From Rhodocyclales bacterium (GTDB taxonomy: Bacteria; Pseudomonadota; Gammaproteobacteria; Burkholderiales; Rhodocyclaceae), in the NCBI GenBank assembly GCA_016214145.1, contig JACRPA010000006.1, positions 248,001 through 312,000 of the forward strand: DNA of 64,000 nucleotides. The letters are read 5' to 3'. This document shows, piece after piece, positions 17,032 to 26,278 of the stretch (the stretch's first letter is position 1; every line of letters starts with the position of its first letter). The notes below the pieces were generated by a model. That model worked only from the letters and a program-made list of their open reading frames with translations, was not told the DNA's origin and did not search any database. The position numbers were made by a program, and so were the translations under genes.

Positions 17032-18920
17032 GGATGCTCGCCAGGCATGCCGCCGTCCTGGCCCACGACCTGGCCGCAGCAGCAGCAGCCTGGGCGATAG
17101 CGTACTGGCTGCGCTTCAACCTCGATATTCCCGCGCCTTACTTCCGCGGCATGCTCGTCGGCCTGGCCTGGATGCTGCCGGCGCATGCCGCGGTGTTCCT
17201 GTCCCTCGGGGTCTACCGGGGCATGTGGCGCTACGTCAGCGTCAAGGATCTGCAGCGGATCGTGCTGGCGGTGGCGCTGGCGGCCGTGGTGGTGGGCGCC
17301 TGCGTGTTCATGTTCCGGCTGGGCGATGTGCCGCGCTCGGTCCTCATCCTGCAGCCCCTGGTGCTGATCATGGCGATGGGCGGGACGCGCTTTGCCTACC
17401 GGGCCTGGTGCGAGCACCAGCTGTACGGCCGGGTGGTGGGCGCGGGCGAGCCGGTGCTGATCATGGGCGCCGGCGATGCCGCCATGATGCTGTTGCGGGA
17501 GTTGAAACGCAGCCAGGAATGGCGCGTGGTGGGCCTGCTCGACGACGAGCCGGGCAAGCGCGGCCGCTCGCTCGATGGCGTCCCGGTGCTCGGCGGCATC
17601 GGCGAGGTGGCCGGGCATGCCGCGCGGCTGCAGGTGAAGAACGTCATCATCGCCATGCCCTCCGCCGCCGCCGGCGCCCGCCGCCGCGCGGCCGAGGCGG
17701 CAACGGCCGCCGGAACGTCGGTGCTGACCGTGCCGGCCATCGACGACCTGTTGTCCGGCCGTGTTTCCATATCCCATCTGCGCAAGGTGGAACTGGAGGA
17801 CCTGCTCGGCCGCGAAGTGGTGACGCTCGACAGCGACGGCCTGCACCGGCTGCTCGGCGGCCGGACGGTGCTGGTTACCGGCGCCGGGGGGTCGATCGGA
17901 TCGGAGCTGGCGCGCCAGATCGCGCGCTTCGAGCCGAAACTGCTGGTGCTGTTCGAGCAGTCGGAGTTCGCGCTCTATCAGGTCGAGCAGGAATTTTCCC
18001 TGCGGCTGCCGAACACCCCGATTGCCTGCGCGGTGGGCGATGTGAAGGATGCGGCGCGCATCGAGAACCTGTTTGCGCGCTATCGCCCGGAAGTGGTGTT
18101 CCATGCGGCGGCCTACAAGCACGTGCCGCTGATGGAGAACGAGAACGCCTGGGAAGCGGTGCGCAACAACGTGCTGGGCACGCTGCGCGTGGCCGAGGCG
18201 GCGCGGCGCCACGGCAGCGGCGAGTTCGTATTCATCTCCACGGACAAGGCGGTGAACCCGGCCAACGTCATGGGATCGACCAAGCGCATTGCCGAGATGG
18301 TCTGCCAGGGATTGCAGGATGACCTCGAGGTCGGGCTGAAGCCCGAGCTACAAGGGGATGCGCTCTGTAGGTCGGGCTTCAGCCCGACAACACAGACCCG
18401 CTTCGTCACCGTGCGCTTCGGCAATGTGCTGGGCAGCAGCGGCAGCGTGATTCCAAGGTTTCGCGAACAGATCGCGCGCGGCGGGCCGGTGACGGTGACG
18501 CATCCGGAAATCGTTCGCTACTTCATGTCGATTCCCGAGGCGGCGCAGCTGGTGCTGCAGGCCGGGCTGATGGGGCAGGGCGGGGAGATCTTCGTGCTCG
18601 ACATGGGCGAGCCGGTGAAGATCGTCGACCTGGCGCGCGACATGATCCGCCTGTCCGGCTTCACCGAGGAGGATGTGCGGATCGTCTTCACCGGCTTGCG
18701 CCCGGGCGAGAAGCTCTACGAGGAGCTGCTCGCCGACGGCGAGCACACGCTGCCGACGCCGCATCCCAAGCTGCGCATCGCGCGGGCGCAGGCCGCGCTG
18801 TCGCCGGACGAACTGGCGGAACTCCGGGACTGGCTGGAGGGCGCGCCGCAGGACGAGCAGGCCGTCAAGCGGCGGCTGGCGCAGATCGTGCCGGAATATC
18901 GCCCGCAGCAATCGCAATGA
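17028..18920 (+). CDS. CapD/WbpM/PglF-type UDP-sugar 4,6-dehydratase with in-frame repeat insertion
   Basis: A 630-residue membrane protein. Four N-terminal helices (residues 8-115) are followed by a first Rossmann domain (IMGAGDAAMML) and a catalytic second Rossmann domain with VLVTGAGGSIGSE at about residues 281-293. The catalytic STDKAVNPANVMG and the Met415/Lys419 pair (M-G-S-T-K in place of YxxxK) identify the 4,6-dehydratase family, acting on UDP-GlcNAc-type sugars. Between CQGLQ and TRFVTVRFGN, where family members are nearly contiguous, about 24 extra residues are encoded by a paired-hairpin repeat (18330-18388). The frame stays open. The insert lies close to the active-site region, so activity is uncertain. 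Start and stop overlap the neighbours by ATGA. Confidence 0.88.
   Translation: MRMLARHAAVLAHDLAAAAAAWAIAYWLRFNLDIPAPYFRGMLVGLAWMLPAHAAVFLSLGVYRGMWRYVSVKDLQRIVLAVALAAVVVGACVFMFRLGDVPRSVLILQPLVLIMAMGGTRFAYRAWCEHQLYGRVVGAGEPVLIMGAGDAAMMLLRELKRSQEWRVVGLLDDEPGKRGRSLDGVPVLGGIGEVAGHAARLQVKNVIIAMPSAAAGARRRAAEAATAAGTSVLTVPAIDDLLSGRVSISHLRKVELEDLLGREVVTLDSDGLHRLLGGRTVLVTGAGGSIGSELARQIARFEPKLLVLFEQSEFALYQVEQEFSLRLPNTPIACAVGDVKDAARIENLFARYRPEVVFHAAAYKHVPLMENENAWEAVRNNVLGTLRVAEAARRHGSGEFVFISTDKAVNPANVMGSTKRIAEMVCQGLQDDLEVGLKPELQGDALCRSGFSPTTQTRFVTVRFGNVLGSSGSVIPRFREQIARGGPVTVTHPEIVRYFMSIPEAAQLVLQAGLMGQGGEIFVLDMGEPVKIVDLARDMIRLSGFTEEDVRIVFTGLRPGEKLYEELLADGEHTLPTPHPKLRIARAQAALSPDELAELRDWLEGAPQDEQAVKRRLAQIVPEYRPQQSQ
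18330..18388. repeat. BIME/REP-like paired hairpin inside the capD-like gene
   Basis: The left arm (18330-18352) and right arm (18366-18388) are inverted copies matching at 22 of 23 bases around a 13-base spacer. Each arm is itself a small hairpin built on GTCGGGCTTCAGCCCGAC. The same element occurs at 26710-26766, 27727-27795 and 31418-31485. Here it lies wholly inside a coding sequence and is read through in frame. Confidence 0.9.
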
Positions 18921-19942
18921 AGCCCCCAAGCACATTGCTGGTAACGGGCGGCGCCGGCTACATCGGTTCCCACACCTGCGTCGAGCTGTTGCAGGCCGGC
19001 CATGAAGTGGTGGTGGTGGACAATCTTTGCAACAGCAGCGGCGCGGCGATTGGACGGATCGAGCGGATTGCCGGCCGGAAAGTCGCCTTCCACGAATGCG
19101 ACGTGCGCGATGCGGCGGCGCTGCGCGGGATATTCCGCGAGCACGCCGTCGATGCGGTGCTCCACTTCGCCGGGCTGAAGGCGGTCGACGAGTCCGTCGC
19201 CCAGCCGCTGCGGTACTACGAGAACAACGTCGGCGGGACGCTGGCGTTGTGCCGGGCGATGGCGGATGCGGGGGTCAGGAAGCTGATCTTCAGCTCGTCG
19301 GCCACGGTGTATGGAGAACCCGACGCCGTGCCCGTGCGGGAGGATCATCCCATTCGGCCGACGAACCCCTACGGACGAAGCAAGGCATTTGTCGAGGCCA
19401 TCCTGCAGGATGTCTTCCGCTCCGATCCTTCCTGGAAAGTCGCGCTGTTGCGCTATTTCAATCCCGTCGGGGCGCATGAAAGCGGTTTGATCGGCGAGGC
19501 CCCGTCGGGGACGCCGAACAACCTGATGCCCTTTATCGCCCAGGTGGCAGCCGGCAGGCGGGAGGCGCTCAATATATTCGGCAACGATTATGCGACGCCT
19601 GACGGAACCGGCGTACGCGATTACATTCATGTTGTCGATCTCGCGCAGGGACATCGGTCGGCGCTGGAGAAGCTGGATGACATGAGCGGGGTCGTAGCGG
19701 TTAACCTCGGCACGGGACGGGGTTACAGCGTCCTGGAAATGGTGGATGCCTTCCGCAAGGCATCGGGCAGGGAAATTCCCTGTCGGATCGTTTCCCGCCG
19801 TGCCGGCGATGTCGCCTCCTGCTACGCCGATCCCGGCTTGGCGGCGCGCCTGTTCGGCTGGCGCGCCGAGCGGGACCTGGAGCAAATGTGCCGGGATGCC
19901 TGGCGTTGGCAGAGCTTGCATCTTGACGAATATAATGTTTAA
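18917..19942 (+). CDS. galE: UDP-glucose 4-epimerase
   Basis: A 341-residue extended SDR. The NAD-binding motif is TGGAGYIGSH at residues 9-18. Catalytic Tyr152 and Lys156 lie in NPYGRSKAF, with SSSATVYG preceding and LRYFNPVGAH following. Length and motifs match GalE, which interconverts UDP-glucose and UDP-galactose (or the GlcNAc/GalNAc pair) and supplies donor sugars for the glycosyltransferases upstream. It overlaps the dehydratase stop (ATGA) and closes the polysaccharide locus. Substrate range (Glc only, or also GlcNAc) cannot be decided here. Confidence 0.93.
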   Translation: MKPPSTLLVTGGAGYIGSHTCVELLQAGHEVVVVDNLCNSSGAAIGRIERIAGRKVAFHECDVRDAAALRGIFREHAVDAVLHFAGLKAVDESVAQPLRYYENNVGGTLALCRAMADAGVRKLIFSSSATVYGEPDAVPVREDHPIRPTNPYGRSKAFVEAILQDVFRSDPSWKVALLRYFNPVGAHESGLIGEAPSGTPNNLMPFIAQVAAGRREALNIFGNDYATPDGTGVRDYIHVVDLAQGHRSALEKLDDMSGVVAVNLGTGRGYSVLEMVDAFRKASGREIPCRIVSRRAGDVASCYADPGLAARLFGWRAERDLEQMCRDAWRWQSLHLDEYNV

Positions 19943-20022
19943 CCGACCTTGTTTGCCGAGCTTCAAGAACACCTCGCTCAGGAGAGCGAAAATATTGCTT
20001 CAGGAGCACAATAACGGCAGCA

Positions 20023-20028
20023 TATAAT
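20023..20028 (+). promoter_or_regulatory. candidate -10 box for the metalloprotease gene
   Basis: A perfect TATAAT lies 30 bases before the protease ATG, in the 116-base gap after galE. No matching -35 stands at the usual distance; TTGCTT lies 22 bases upstream of it. A small hairpin (TCGCTC/GAGCGA near 19975-19990) just before may end galE transcription. Confidence 0.35.
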
Positions 20029-20058
20029 GCTTTGAACTGACTACGCCTGGTCTTGCCA

Positions 20059-22311
20059 ATGGCTACGCCCCTTGCAAATTCCGTTACCGATCCCCCATCG
20101 AATCCTTCTTCGCTGCTCGACGAAGCGATAAGGGGACTGCTGCAGGGCGGCTCCTGGCAGTTCTCGGGTTCGCATCTGCTGACCTACGCGCTGCATACCG
20201 ACACGCCCACGTACACCTGGACCGCCGGGCATATTTCCGCGGTCGCACAAGCCTTCGCCGCCTGGTCCGCAGTGGCCGACATCCAGTTCCAGAGCGTGAC
20301 CACCGGCGCTACGGCGCAATTTTCGCCCGCCGACCTGGCGATCGTGCTGAGCGGTCAATTGAACTCCTACTATCCGAGTGCGGCCGCAATCGGCGTTATC
20401 CCAGACCCGGGACTCGCTAATGCCGTCCTGGCCTCGCTGGGGATGAACAGAGCCAGCTACCCTCATCCGGAAGGGGATGTCTGGCTGAACGCGGCGGTGC
20501 CGGATGTGTCTTACAGCGCGCCGGGCGGCCTGGGGTTCGGCATTCTCCTGCATGAATTCGGACATGCGCTGGGCCTGAAGCATCCGCACGATGACGGCGG
20601 CAATGGAAAGCCCGATTTCGCTTCCCTGGGAATAGGCAGCATGGATGACGGCTTCTACACCGTCATGAGCTACAACGATCCCCCGTCGCCCTCGTTTTCA
20701 TACGGCTACCAGATCACGCCGATGCCGCTGGACATCCTCGCCATCCAGCATATCTATGGTTCGAACAACTCATACCACACCGGCGACGACAGCTACCTTC
20801 TGGCGGCGGACAACCTGGTGCGAACCCTCTGGGATGCCGGTGGCAACGATTCAATCGTCGCCACGATGCTGCCCTCCGCGGTCACCATCAGTCTTGCGGA
20901 AGGCGCGTTGAACCAGCATGGCACCTACTCGTATACCGCCATCGCCTACAACACCACGATCGAGAACGCCGTCGGCAGCGCCTTTAACGACACCCTGACG
21001 GGGAATGCGGCGGCGAACGTGCTGTACGGCTGGACGGGAGCGGACACGATGTCCGGCGGAGCAGGCGACGATATTTGCGTTGTGGATAACGCCGGAGACG
21101 TCGTGATCGAACTCCCGGACGAGGGCATCGATAGCGTGCATTCGTCGATCAGCTACGTACTGGGGGCGAACCTCGAATACCTCGTGCTGACGGGCACCGC
21201 AGCCATCAACGGCACGGGCAATGCGCTGAACAACGTCATCTACGGAAATTCTGCGGCGAACATCATGGCGGGCGGGGCCGGGGCCGACATCTATGTGGTG
21301 GATCACGCGGGCGATGTGGTGATCGAGGGGGCATCGGCGCCTGGCGAAAACGATATTGTCGTGAGCTTCATCAGCTATACCCTGGGGGCGAATCTCGAAT
21401 ATCTGGTGCTTTCGGGCGCGGCGGCGATCAACGGCACGGGCAATGCGATGAACAACGTCATCGTGGGCAATGCGGCGCTGAACGTGATGACGGGCGGGGC
21501 CGGGGATGACGTTTATTTCGTGGACAACGCCGGTGACACCGTGGCGGAGCTCGCGGGCGCCGGCACCGGCACGGACATCGTGCTGTCTTCGGTGAGTTAC
21601 GTTCTCGGCGCGAACATCGAGTACCTGATACTGACGGGCACGGCGGCGATCAATGGCACGGGCAACGCCCAGAACAACATCATCATCGGGAACTCGGCGG
21701 TGAACGTGCTGGCGGGCGGGGCGGGCGATGACATTCTAATCGTGGACAGTGCCGGCGACAGCGTGACGGAGCTTGCGGGCGGCGGCACGGACATGGTGCA
21801 GTCCCCGATGAGCTGGGTGCTGGGGGCGAATTTTGAATACCTGGTGCTGACGGGCACGGCGGCGATCGACGGCACGGGCAATGCGCTGAACAATCTCCTC
21901 ATCGGGAATTCGGCGGCGAACGTGCTGGCGGGAGAAGATGGCGCCGACACGCTGATCGGCGGGGCGGGGAATGACACGCTGACCGGCGGGGCGGGGAATG
22001 ACACTTTCTACTTCAACACCGCGCCGGGCAGCGACAACGTGGACAGCATTTCAGACTTTGCTTCCGGCGACCTTGTATCCCTGTCCGCGTCAATATTCAA
22101 CGGCATTGGCGCGGCAGGGGGCAGCATGGATGCCGCTGCATTCGTCGCCGGAGCCGTGGCACTGGATGCCGGCGACAGGATACTGTATGACCAGGGAGCC
22201 GGCGCCCTTTACTACGATGCCGACGGCAGCGGCGCCGCTGCGGCCCAGCTCTTCGCCCAACTTGTACCCGGCGCCGCTCTTGGCGCCGATGCGATCAACG
22301 TCGTAGCGTGA
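20059..22311 (+). CDS. serralysin-like M10 metalloprotease with RTX-type repeats
   Basis: A 750-residue secreted protease with no Sec signal. The zinc site HEFGHALGLKH is at residues 165-175 and the Met-turn is YTVMSYNDP. After residue ~300 come RTX-like GGAGDD blocks within a repeated module of about 74 residues. Module starts lie at 21157, 21379, 21601 and 21817, each opening with LGAN(L/I/F)EY. The C-terminal GADTLIGGAGNDTLTGGAGNDTF and a terminal calcium-binding region form the type I export signal. The exporter ATPase and fusion protein follow directly. I use ATG 20059; a TTG six bases earlier is possible. A proteolytic role is well supported, while the natural substrate is unknown. Confidence 0.9.
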   Translation: MATPLANSVTDPPSNPSSLLDEAIRGLLQGGSWQFSGSHLLTYALHTDTPTYTWTAGHISAVAQAFAAWSAVADIQFQSVTTGATAQFSPADLAIVLSGQLNSYYPSAAAIGVIPDPGLANAVLASLGMNRASYPHPEGDVWLNAAVPDVSYSAPGGLGFGILLHEFGHALGLKHPHDDGGNGKPDFASLGIGSMDDGFYTVMSYNDPPSPSFSYGYQITPMPLDILAIQHIYGSNNSYHTGDDSYLLAADNLVRTLWDAGGNDSIVATMLPSAVTISLAEGALNQHGTYSYTAIAYNTTIENAVGSAFNDTLTGNAAANVLYGWTGADTMSGGAGDDICVVDNAGDVVIELPDEGIDSVHSSISYVLGANLEYLVLTGTAAINGTGNALNNVIYGNSAANIMAGGAGADIYVVDHAGDVVIEGASAPGENDIVVSFISYTLGANLEYLVLSGAAAINGTGNAMNNVIVGNAALNVMTGGAGDDVYFVDNAGDTVAELAGAGTGTDIVLSSVSYVLGANIEYLILTGTAAINGTGNAQNNIIIGNSAVNVLAGGAGDDILIVDSAGDSVTELAGGGTDMVQSPMSWVLGANFEYLVLTGTAAIDGTGNALNNLLIGNSAANVLAGEDGADTLIGGAGNDTLTGGAGNDTFYFNTAPGSDNVDSISDFASGDLVSLSASIFNGIGAAGGSMDAAAFVAGAVALDAGDRILYDQGAGALYYDADGSGAAAAQLFAQLVPGAALGADAINVVA
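21157..21910 (+). repeat. tandem 222/216-bp coding repeat in the protease gene
   Basis: Four module starts at 21157, 21379, 21601 and 21817 (spacing 222, 222, 216) encode near-identical LGANxEYL-(V/I)L-GxAAIxGTGNAxNN stretches followed by an RTX GGAGxD block. The units are similar at DNA level, so homologous recombination could change their number. Confidence 0.85.
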
Positions 22312-22374
22312 AGAAGCCCCCGCATATCGGGGACTATAATCCACGCCGTTGAGGCAATTGCGGCATTTTGCCGC

Positions 22375-24108
22375 ATGGCCCGTCCCGCTCCGGATCCCAT
22401 GCGAGATTTAATCAGGCACTTCCGACCCTTTTTCGTTTACGCCGCCGTCTTCAGCTTCTTCATCAATCTGCTGATGCTGGTGCCGTCGGTCTTCATGCTC
22501 CAGGTTTTCGACCGCGTGCTTGCCAGCCGCAGCGCCGAAACGCTGGCGGTGCTGACCTTGGGCGCCGCGGTGTCCCTGGCCTTCATGGCCTTCCTGGACA
22601 TGCTGCGCGCCAGGCTGCTGTCGATGGCGGGACTGGCGCTGGATGCGCAACTCGGCCCCAAGGTGCTTGAACTCCTTGTTCCCGAGGCGGCGCGTCTGGG
22701 AGGCGCGGATTACGTGCATGGCCTGCGCGATGTCAATGTGCTGCGAACCGCGCTGACCGGGAATGCCATATTCGCCTTGTTCGACGTCCCTTGGCTTCCT
22801 TTCTACATCCTGCTCATTTACGTTTTTCATCCGATGCTCGGCGTCGTCGCCACCCTGGGTGCGGCCTTGCTGCTTTTGCTGGCGCACCTTAACGAAAGAT
22901 TCACGCGCAAGACGGTGGAAGCGCTGCTGAGCAGGACTCGCGTGGCCTCCCGCGACATCGATGCCTGCCTGCATAACGCGGAGATAGTGAGCGGGCTGGG
23001 AATGCTCGGGGCAATGATAAAACGCTGGCGCGGCAGCAACGCGGAAGTTCAGCGGCTCCAGCTCGAAGCCAGCCACGCGATGGGCGTGTTGAGCGGGCTG
23101 ACCAAGTTCGTTCGGCAGACCATTCAAATAGCCATGTTGTGCGCCGGCGCTTATCTGGTCATCGACCAGCAGGTCACCGGAGGAGTCATGATGGCGGCGA
23201 CAATCATACTCAGCCGCGCCCTGGCCCCGGTTGAAATGTTGATTGGCAGCTGGAAGAGCCTGATTGAGGCACGCAGCGCCTACCGACGGTTGAACGAATT
23301 GCTGACTTCTGGAGATGCTGCGGGCGGAAAGCCCGGGATGGCGTTGCCGGCGCCGATTGGGCGTTTGAACGTCGAGCGCGTGGTGTTCGCCGCAAAGGGG
23401 AGTGACCGAGCCATTATCAAAGGGGTTTCCTTTGACCTGGAGCCCGGGGAGACGCTCGGGTTGATCGGACCGAGCGCATCGGGGAAGTCCACCCTGGCCA
23501 GGCTGGCGATCGGCGTCTGGAAACCGTTGGCCGGAGTTGTGCGCCTGGATGGTGCCGATGTGGCGGGCTGGTCGCGCGAGGATATAGGCCGGCACATCGG
23601 CTATTTGCCGCAGGATGTCGAGCTTTTTTCGGGAACCGTTGCGGAAAACATCGCCCGTATGGGGGAGGTCGACAACAAGGCGGTCATCGATGCGGCATGC
23701 CGTGCCAACGCGCATGACATGATCCTGGGATTGTCGAAGGGATACGATACCGAAATAGGCGAGGAGGGCGTTCGATTGTCGGGTGGGCAGCGCCAGAGGA
23801 TCGGACTGGCGCGGGCGCTCTACGGCTCTCCGAAACTGGTTGTGCTCGACGAGCCGAATGCCAATCTTGATGCGGAAGGGGAAACGGCGCTGCTTCAGGC
23901 CCTGGCCGATCTGAAGCAATCCTGCGTGACGGTCATACTGATTTCCCATCGCCCATCGATCTTGGCCGGCGTAGACAAGATGATGGTGTTGGGAAATGGA
24001 GCGAGCGAACTGTATGGATCGCGCTCGGATGTCATGGCCAAGGTAACCCGGGGCGGATCGGGGCAGGCGAATCTCAAGGCGGTGGACGGCGGGGGCGCGC
24101 TGACATGA
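22375..24108 (+). CDS. type I secretion system permease/ATPase (PrtD family)
   Basis: A 577-residue ABC exporter half-transporter. The N-terminal membrane domain (residues 10-300) is followed by an ABC domain with Walker A GPSASGKSTL at about residues 365-374, the signature VRLSGGQRQRIGLARAL and Walker B KLVVLDEPNANLD. It would form a dimer that exports the adjacent RTX protease directly from the cytoplasm. The gene follows the protease by 63 bases, which contain a weak CCCCG/CGGGG hairpin and a TATAAT (22335-22340), so it may be partly separately expressed. ATG 22375 is used; ATG 22399 is an alternative. The stop overlaps the next gene (ATGA). Confidence 0.92.
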   Translation: MARPAPDPMRDLIRHFRPFFVYAAVFSFFINLLMLVPSVFMLQVFDRVLASRSAETLAVLTLGAAVSLAFMAFLDMLRARLLSMAGLALDAQLGPKVLELLVPEAARLGGADYVHGLRDVNVLRTALTGNAIFALFDVPWLPFYILLIYVFHPMLGVVATLGAALLLLLAHLNERFTRKTVEALLSRTRVASRDIDACLHNAEIVSGLGMLGAMIKRWRGSNAEVQRLQLEASHAMGVLSGLTKFVRQTIQIAMLCAGAYLVIDQQVTGGVMMAATIILSRALAPVEMLIGSWKSLIEARSAYRRLNELLTSGDAAGGKPGMALPAPIGRLNVERVVFAAKGSDRAIIKGVSFDLEPGETLGLIGPSASGKSTLARLAIGVWKPLAGVVRLDGADVAGWSREDIGRHIGYLPQDVELFSGTVAENIARMGEVDNKAVIDAACRANAHDMILGLSKGYDTEIGEEGVRLSGGQRQRIGLARALYGSPKLVVLDEPNANLDAEGETALLQALADLKQSCVTVILISHRPSILAGVDKMMVLGNGASELYGSRSDVMAKVTRGGSGQANLKAVDGGGALT

Positions 24109-25445
24109 CCGTCGCCGCCAGAATCAGGAGCCTCTTCGTTCCCGCGGTTGATATTGCCCATGTCGGCGATGCGACGCGCACCATACGGTTGGGCCTGCTG
24201 GCGATCGCGATTGGCTTCGGCGCATTCGGAGGCTGGATGGCGTTCGCGCCGCTGGCGGGCGCGGTCGTTGCGCCGGGTGTGGTCAAGGTCGACATGAATC
24301 GCAAGACCGTGCAACACCAGGAAGGCGGCATCGTCAAGGAAATCCGTGTGCGCGATGGGGATCGCATCCGCGCGGGGCAGACGCTGATCGTGCTCGATGA
24401 CGTGCGGGTGGATGCCGCAGTCGAGCTGTTGCGCAATCAATATGACTCGGAACGCGCCCGCAACGCACGCCTGACGAGCGAACGCGACCTTTCCGCTTCC
24501 GTTTCCCTTCCGCGAGAGCTGGCCGCCCGTGCAAACGAATCCAAGGTGGGGGAAATTCTCAAGCGCGAACAAGGCTTGTTCGACGCGCGTTACCGCGCAT
24601 TGAACGACCAGCTGCGATTGCTGAGGATGCAGCTCGGCCAGATCCAGGACGAGACAAGGGCGCTGGAAAAACAGGTCATGGCCGAGGGCAATGCGCTCCG
24701 CCTGCACAAGGAAGAACTTGAAGCCAACGAGCAATTGGCGAAGCAGGGCTTTGTAAACAAGACGCGCATACTCGGATTGCAGCGGACCGCAGCTGAGTAC
24801 GAGGCGCGGCGCAACGAACACGAGGCCGAACTGGCCAAGTCGCGACAGAAGCGGACCGATATCGAATTGCGCATCATCACGCTAAGAAACAACTTCGCCC
24901 AGACTGCGGCCGACGAACTGAAGGAGAGCACCAACCGCCTGTTCGATATCGAGGAGCGTTTGCGCCCTTCCCGCGACGCGGCGGAACGGCAGAGCATCGT
25001 GGCCCCGATCGACGGCGATGTGGTCGATCTGAAAGTGACCTCGATAGGCGCCGTGGTGGCCCCTCGGGATGTCTTGCTCGACATTGTGCCGGCCGATGGC
25101 AAACTGATCGTCGAAGGGCGCATCCGCACGGAAGACATCAACCATGTGCGAAACGGCAGTGAGGCCGATGTGCGCTTGATTGCGTTCCGGCAACGGATGA
25201 CGCCCTTGGTCGAGGGGATAGTCACTTACGTTGCCGCCGATCGCCTGACTGAACCCGCGACCGGCAGGGCCTACTACACAATCCGCGTGGATATCTCGCC
25301 GGAGTCGCTTAAGAAAGCCGGCGATATCAGGCTTCAGGCCGGGATGCCGGTCGAACTTTTCGTCAAGACGGAGGAGCGCACGCCGCTGCTCTATCTTCTG
25401 GAGCCGGTGACTGCGTATTTGCGGCGGGCTCTCCGTGAGCCCTGA
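24105..25445 (+). CDS. HlyD/PrtE-type membrane fusion protein of type I secretion
   Basis: A 446-residue periplasmic adaptor. It has one N-terminal membrane helix (about residues 28-50), a biotinyl-lipoyl-like VVAPGVVKVDMNRKTVQHQEGG, a long coiled coil (about residues 95-280) and a beta-barrel region (IVAPIDGDVVDLKV). It links the ABC exporter to an outer-membrane TolC channel. It overlaps the ATPase gene by ATGA. No TolC-like gene lies in the window, so the outer-membrane part must be encoded elsewhere. Confidence 0.92.
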   Translation: MTVAARIRSLFVPAVDIAHVGDATRTIRLGLLAIAIGFGAFGGWMAFAPLAGAVVAPGVVKVDMNRKTVQHQEGGIVKEIRVRDGDRIRAGQTLIVLDDVRVDAAVELLRNQYDSERARNARLTSERDLSASVSLPRELAARANESKVGEILKREQGLFDARYRALNDQLRLLRMQLGQIQDETRALEKQVMAEGNALRLHKEELEANEQLAKQGFVNKTRILGLQRTAAEYEARRNEHEAELAKSRQKRTDIELRIITLRNNFAQTAADELKESTNRLFDIEERLRPSRDAAERQSIVAPIDGDVVDLKVTSIGAVVAPRDVLLDIVPADGKLIVEGRIRTEDINHVRNGSEADVRLIAFRQRMTPLVEGIVTYVAADRLTEPATGRAYYTIRVDISPESLKKAGDIRLQAGMPVELFVKTEERTPLLYLLEPVTAYLRRALREP

Positions 25446-25465
25446 GTCCTTGCTGTAGGTGCCAT

Positions 25466-26278
25466 GTGATCTACGCCATCGGCGACATCCAGGGTTGCTT
25501 CGATTCGTTCCGGCGCCTGCTCGACCTGATCCGCTTCGACCCGGCGCGCGACCGGCTGTGGCTGGTCGGCGACCTGGTCAATCGCGGACCGCATTCGCTG
25601 GAGACGCTGCGCTTCGTCAAGGGGCTGGGCGATGCCGCGATCACGGTGCTGGGCAACCATGACCTGCATCTGGTCATGCTGGCGGAGGGGCACTCGAAGA
25701 AGCGCGACGACGACACGCTCGACGCGATCCTGGCGGCGCCGGATCGCGAGGAACTGCTCGCCTGGCTGCGCCATCGTCCCATGATGCATGTCGAGAACGG
25801 CTTTGCGCTGGTGCATGCCGGCCTGCTGCCGCAATGGACGGTGGCGAAGGCGCGCAAACTGGCCGGCGAGGTGGAGGCGGCGCTGCGGGCGAATAACTAC
25901 CGTGAGTTCCTCGCCAATATGTGGGGCAGCGAACCGCCGTCCTGGCGCGACGATCTTTCCGGTTGGCCGCGGCTGCGGGTGATCGTGAATGCCATGACGC
26001 GGATGCGCTTCTGCTCGGCCGGGGGCGTCATGGAGTTCAAGGCGAAGGGCGAGGTCACGGACGCGCCGGCCGGCTACCTGCCGTGGTTTGCCGTGCCCGG
26101 CCGCAGGAGCGCCGACCGCGTGCTGGTGACGGGACACTGGTCGGCGCTGGGCCTGAAGATCGAACCGAATCTGCTGGCGCTGGATTCGGGCTGTTTGTGG
26201 GGACGCCACCTGACGGCGGTGAGCCTGCCGGCGCGCAAGGTGTTTCAGGTCGACTGCGCCGGGGAGGATGTCTCCTGA
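25466..26278 (+). CDS. apaH: symmetrical bis(5'-nucleosyl)-tetraphosphatase
   Basis: A 270-residue calcineurin-like phosphoesterase. The metal motifs appear in order: GDIQGC (residues 6-11), GDLVNRG and GNHDLH, with later His residues in VHAGL and GHWSALG. It hydrolyses Ap4A to two ADP, limiting alarmone levels. The GTG start at 25466 is required to keep the N-terminal MIYAIGDIQG. The stop overlaps the HIT gene start (TGATG), and pairing with another nucleotide hydrolase gene makes functional sense. Confidence 0.94.
   Translation: MIYAIGDIQGCFDSFRRLLDLIRFDPARDRLWLVGDLVNRGPHSLETLRFVKGLGDAAITVLGNHDLHLVMLAEGHSKKRDDDTLDAILAAPDREELLAWLRHRPMMHVENGFALVHAGLLPQWTVAKARKLAGEVEAALRANNYREFLANMWGSEPPSWRDDLSGWPRLRVIVNAMTRMRFCSAGGVMEFKAKGEVTDAPAGYLPWFAVPGRRSADRVLVTGHWSALGLKIEPNLLALDSGCLWGRHLTAVSLPARKVFQVDCAGEDVS

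Noticed and set aside
18330-18388. A frameshift or pseudogene in the dehydratase
   Set aside because: The frame remains open through the repeat and all downstream motifs are intact.
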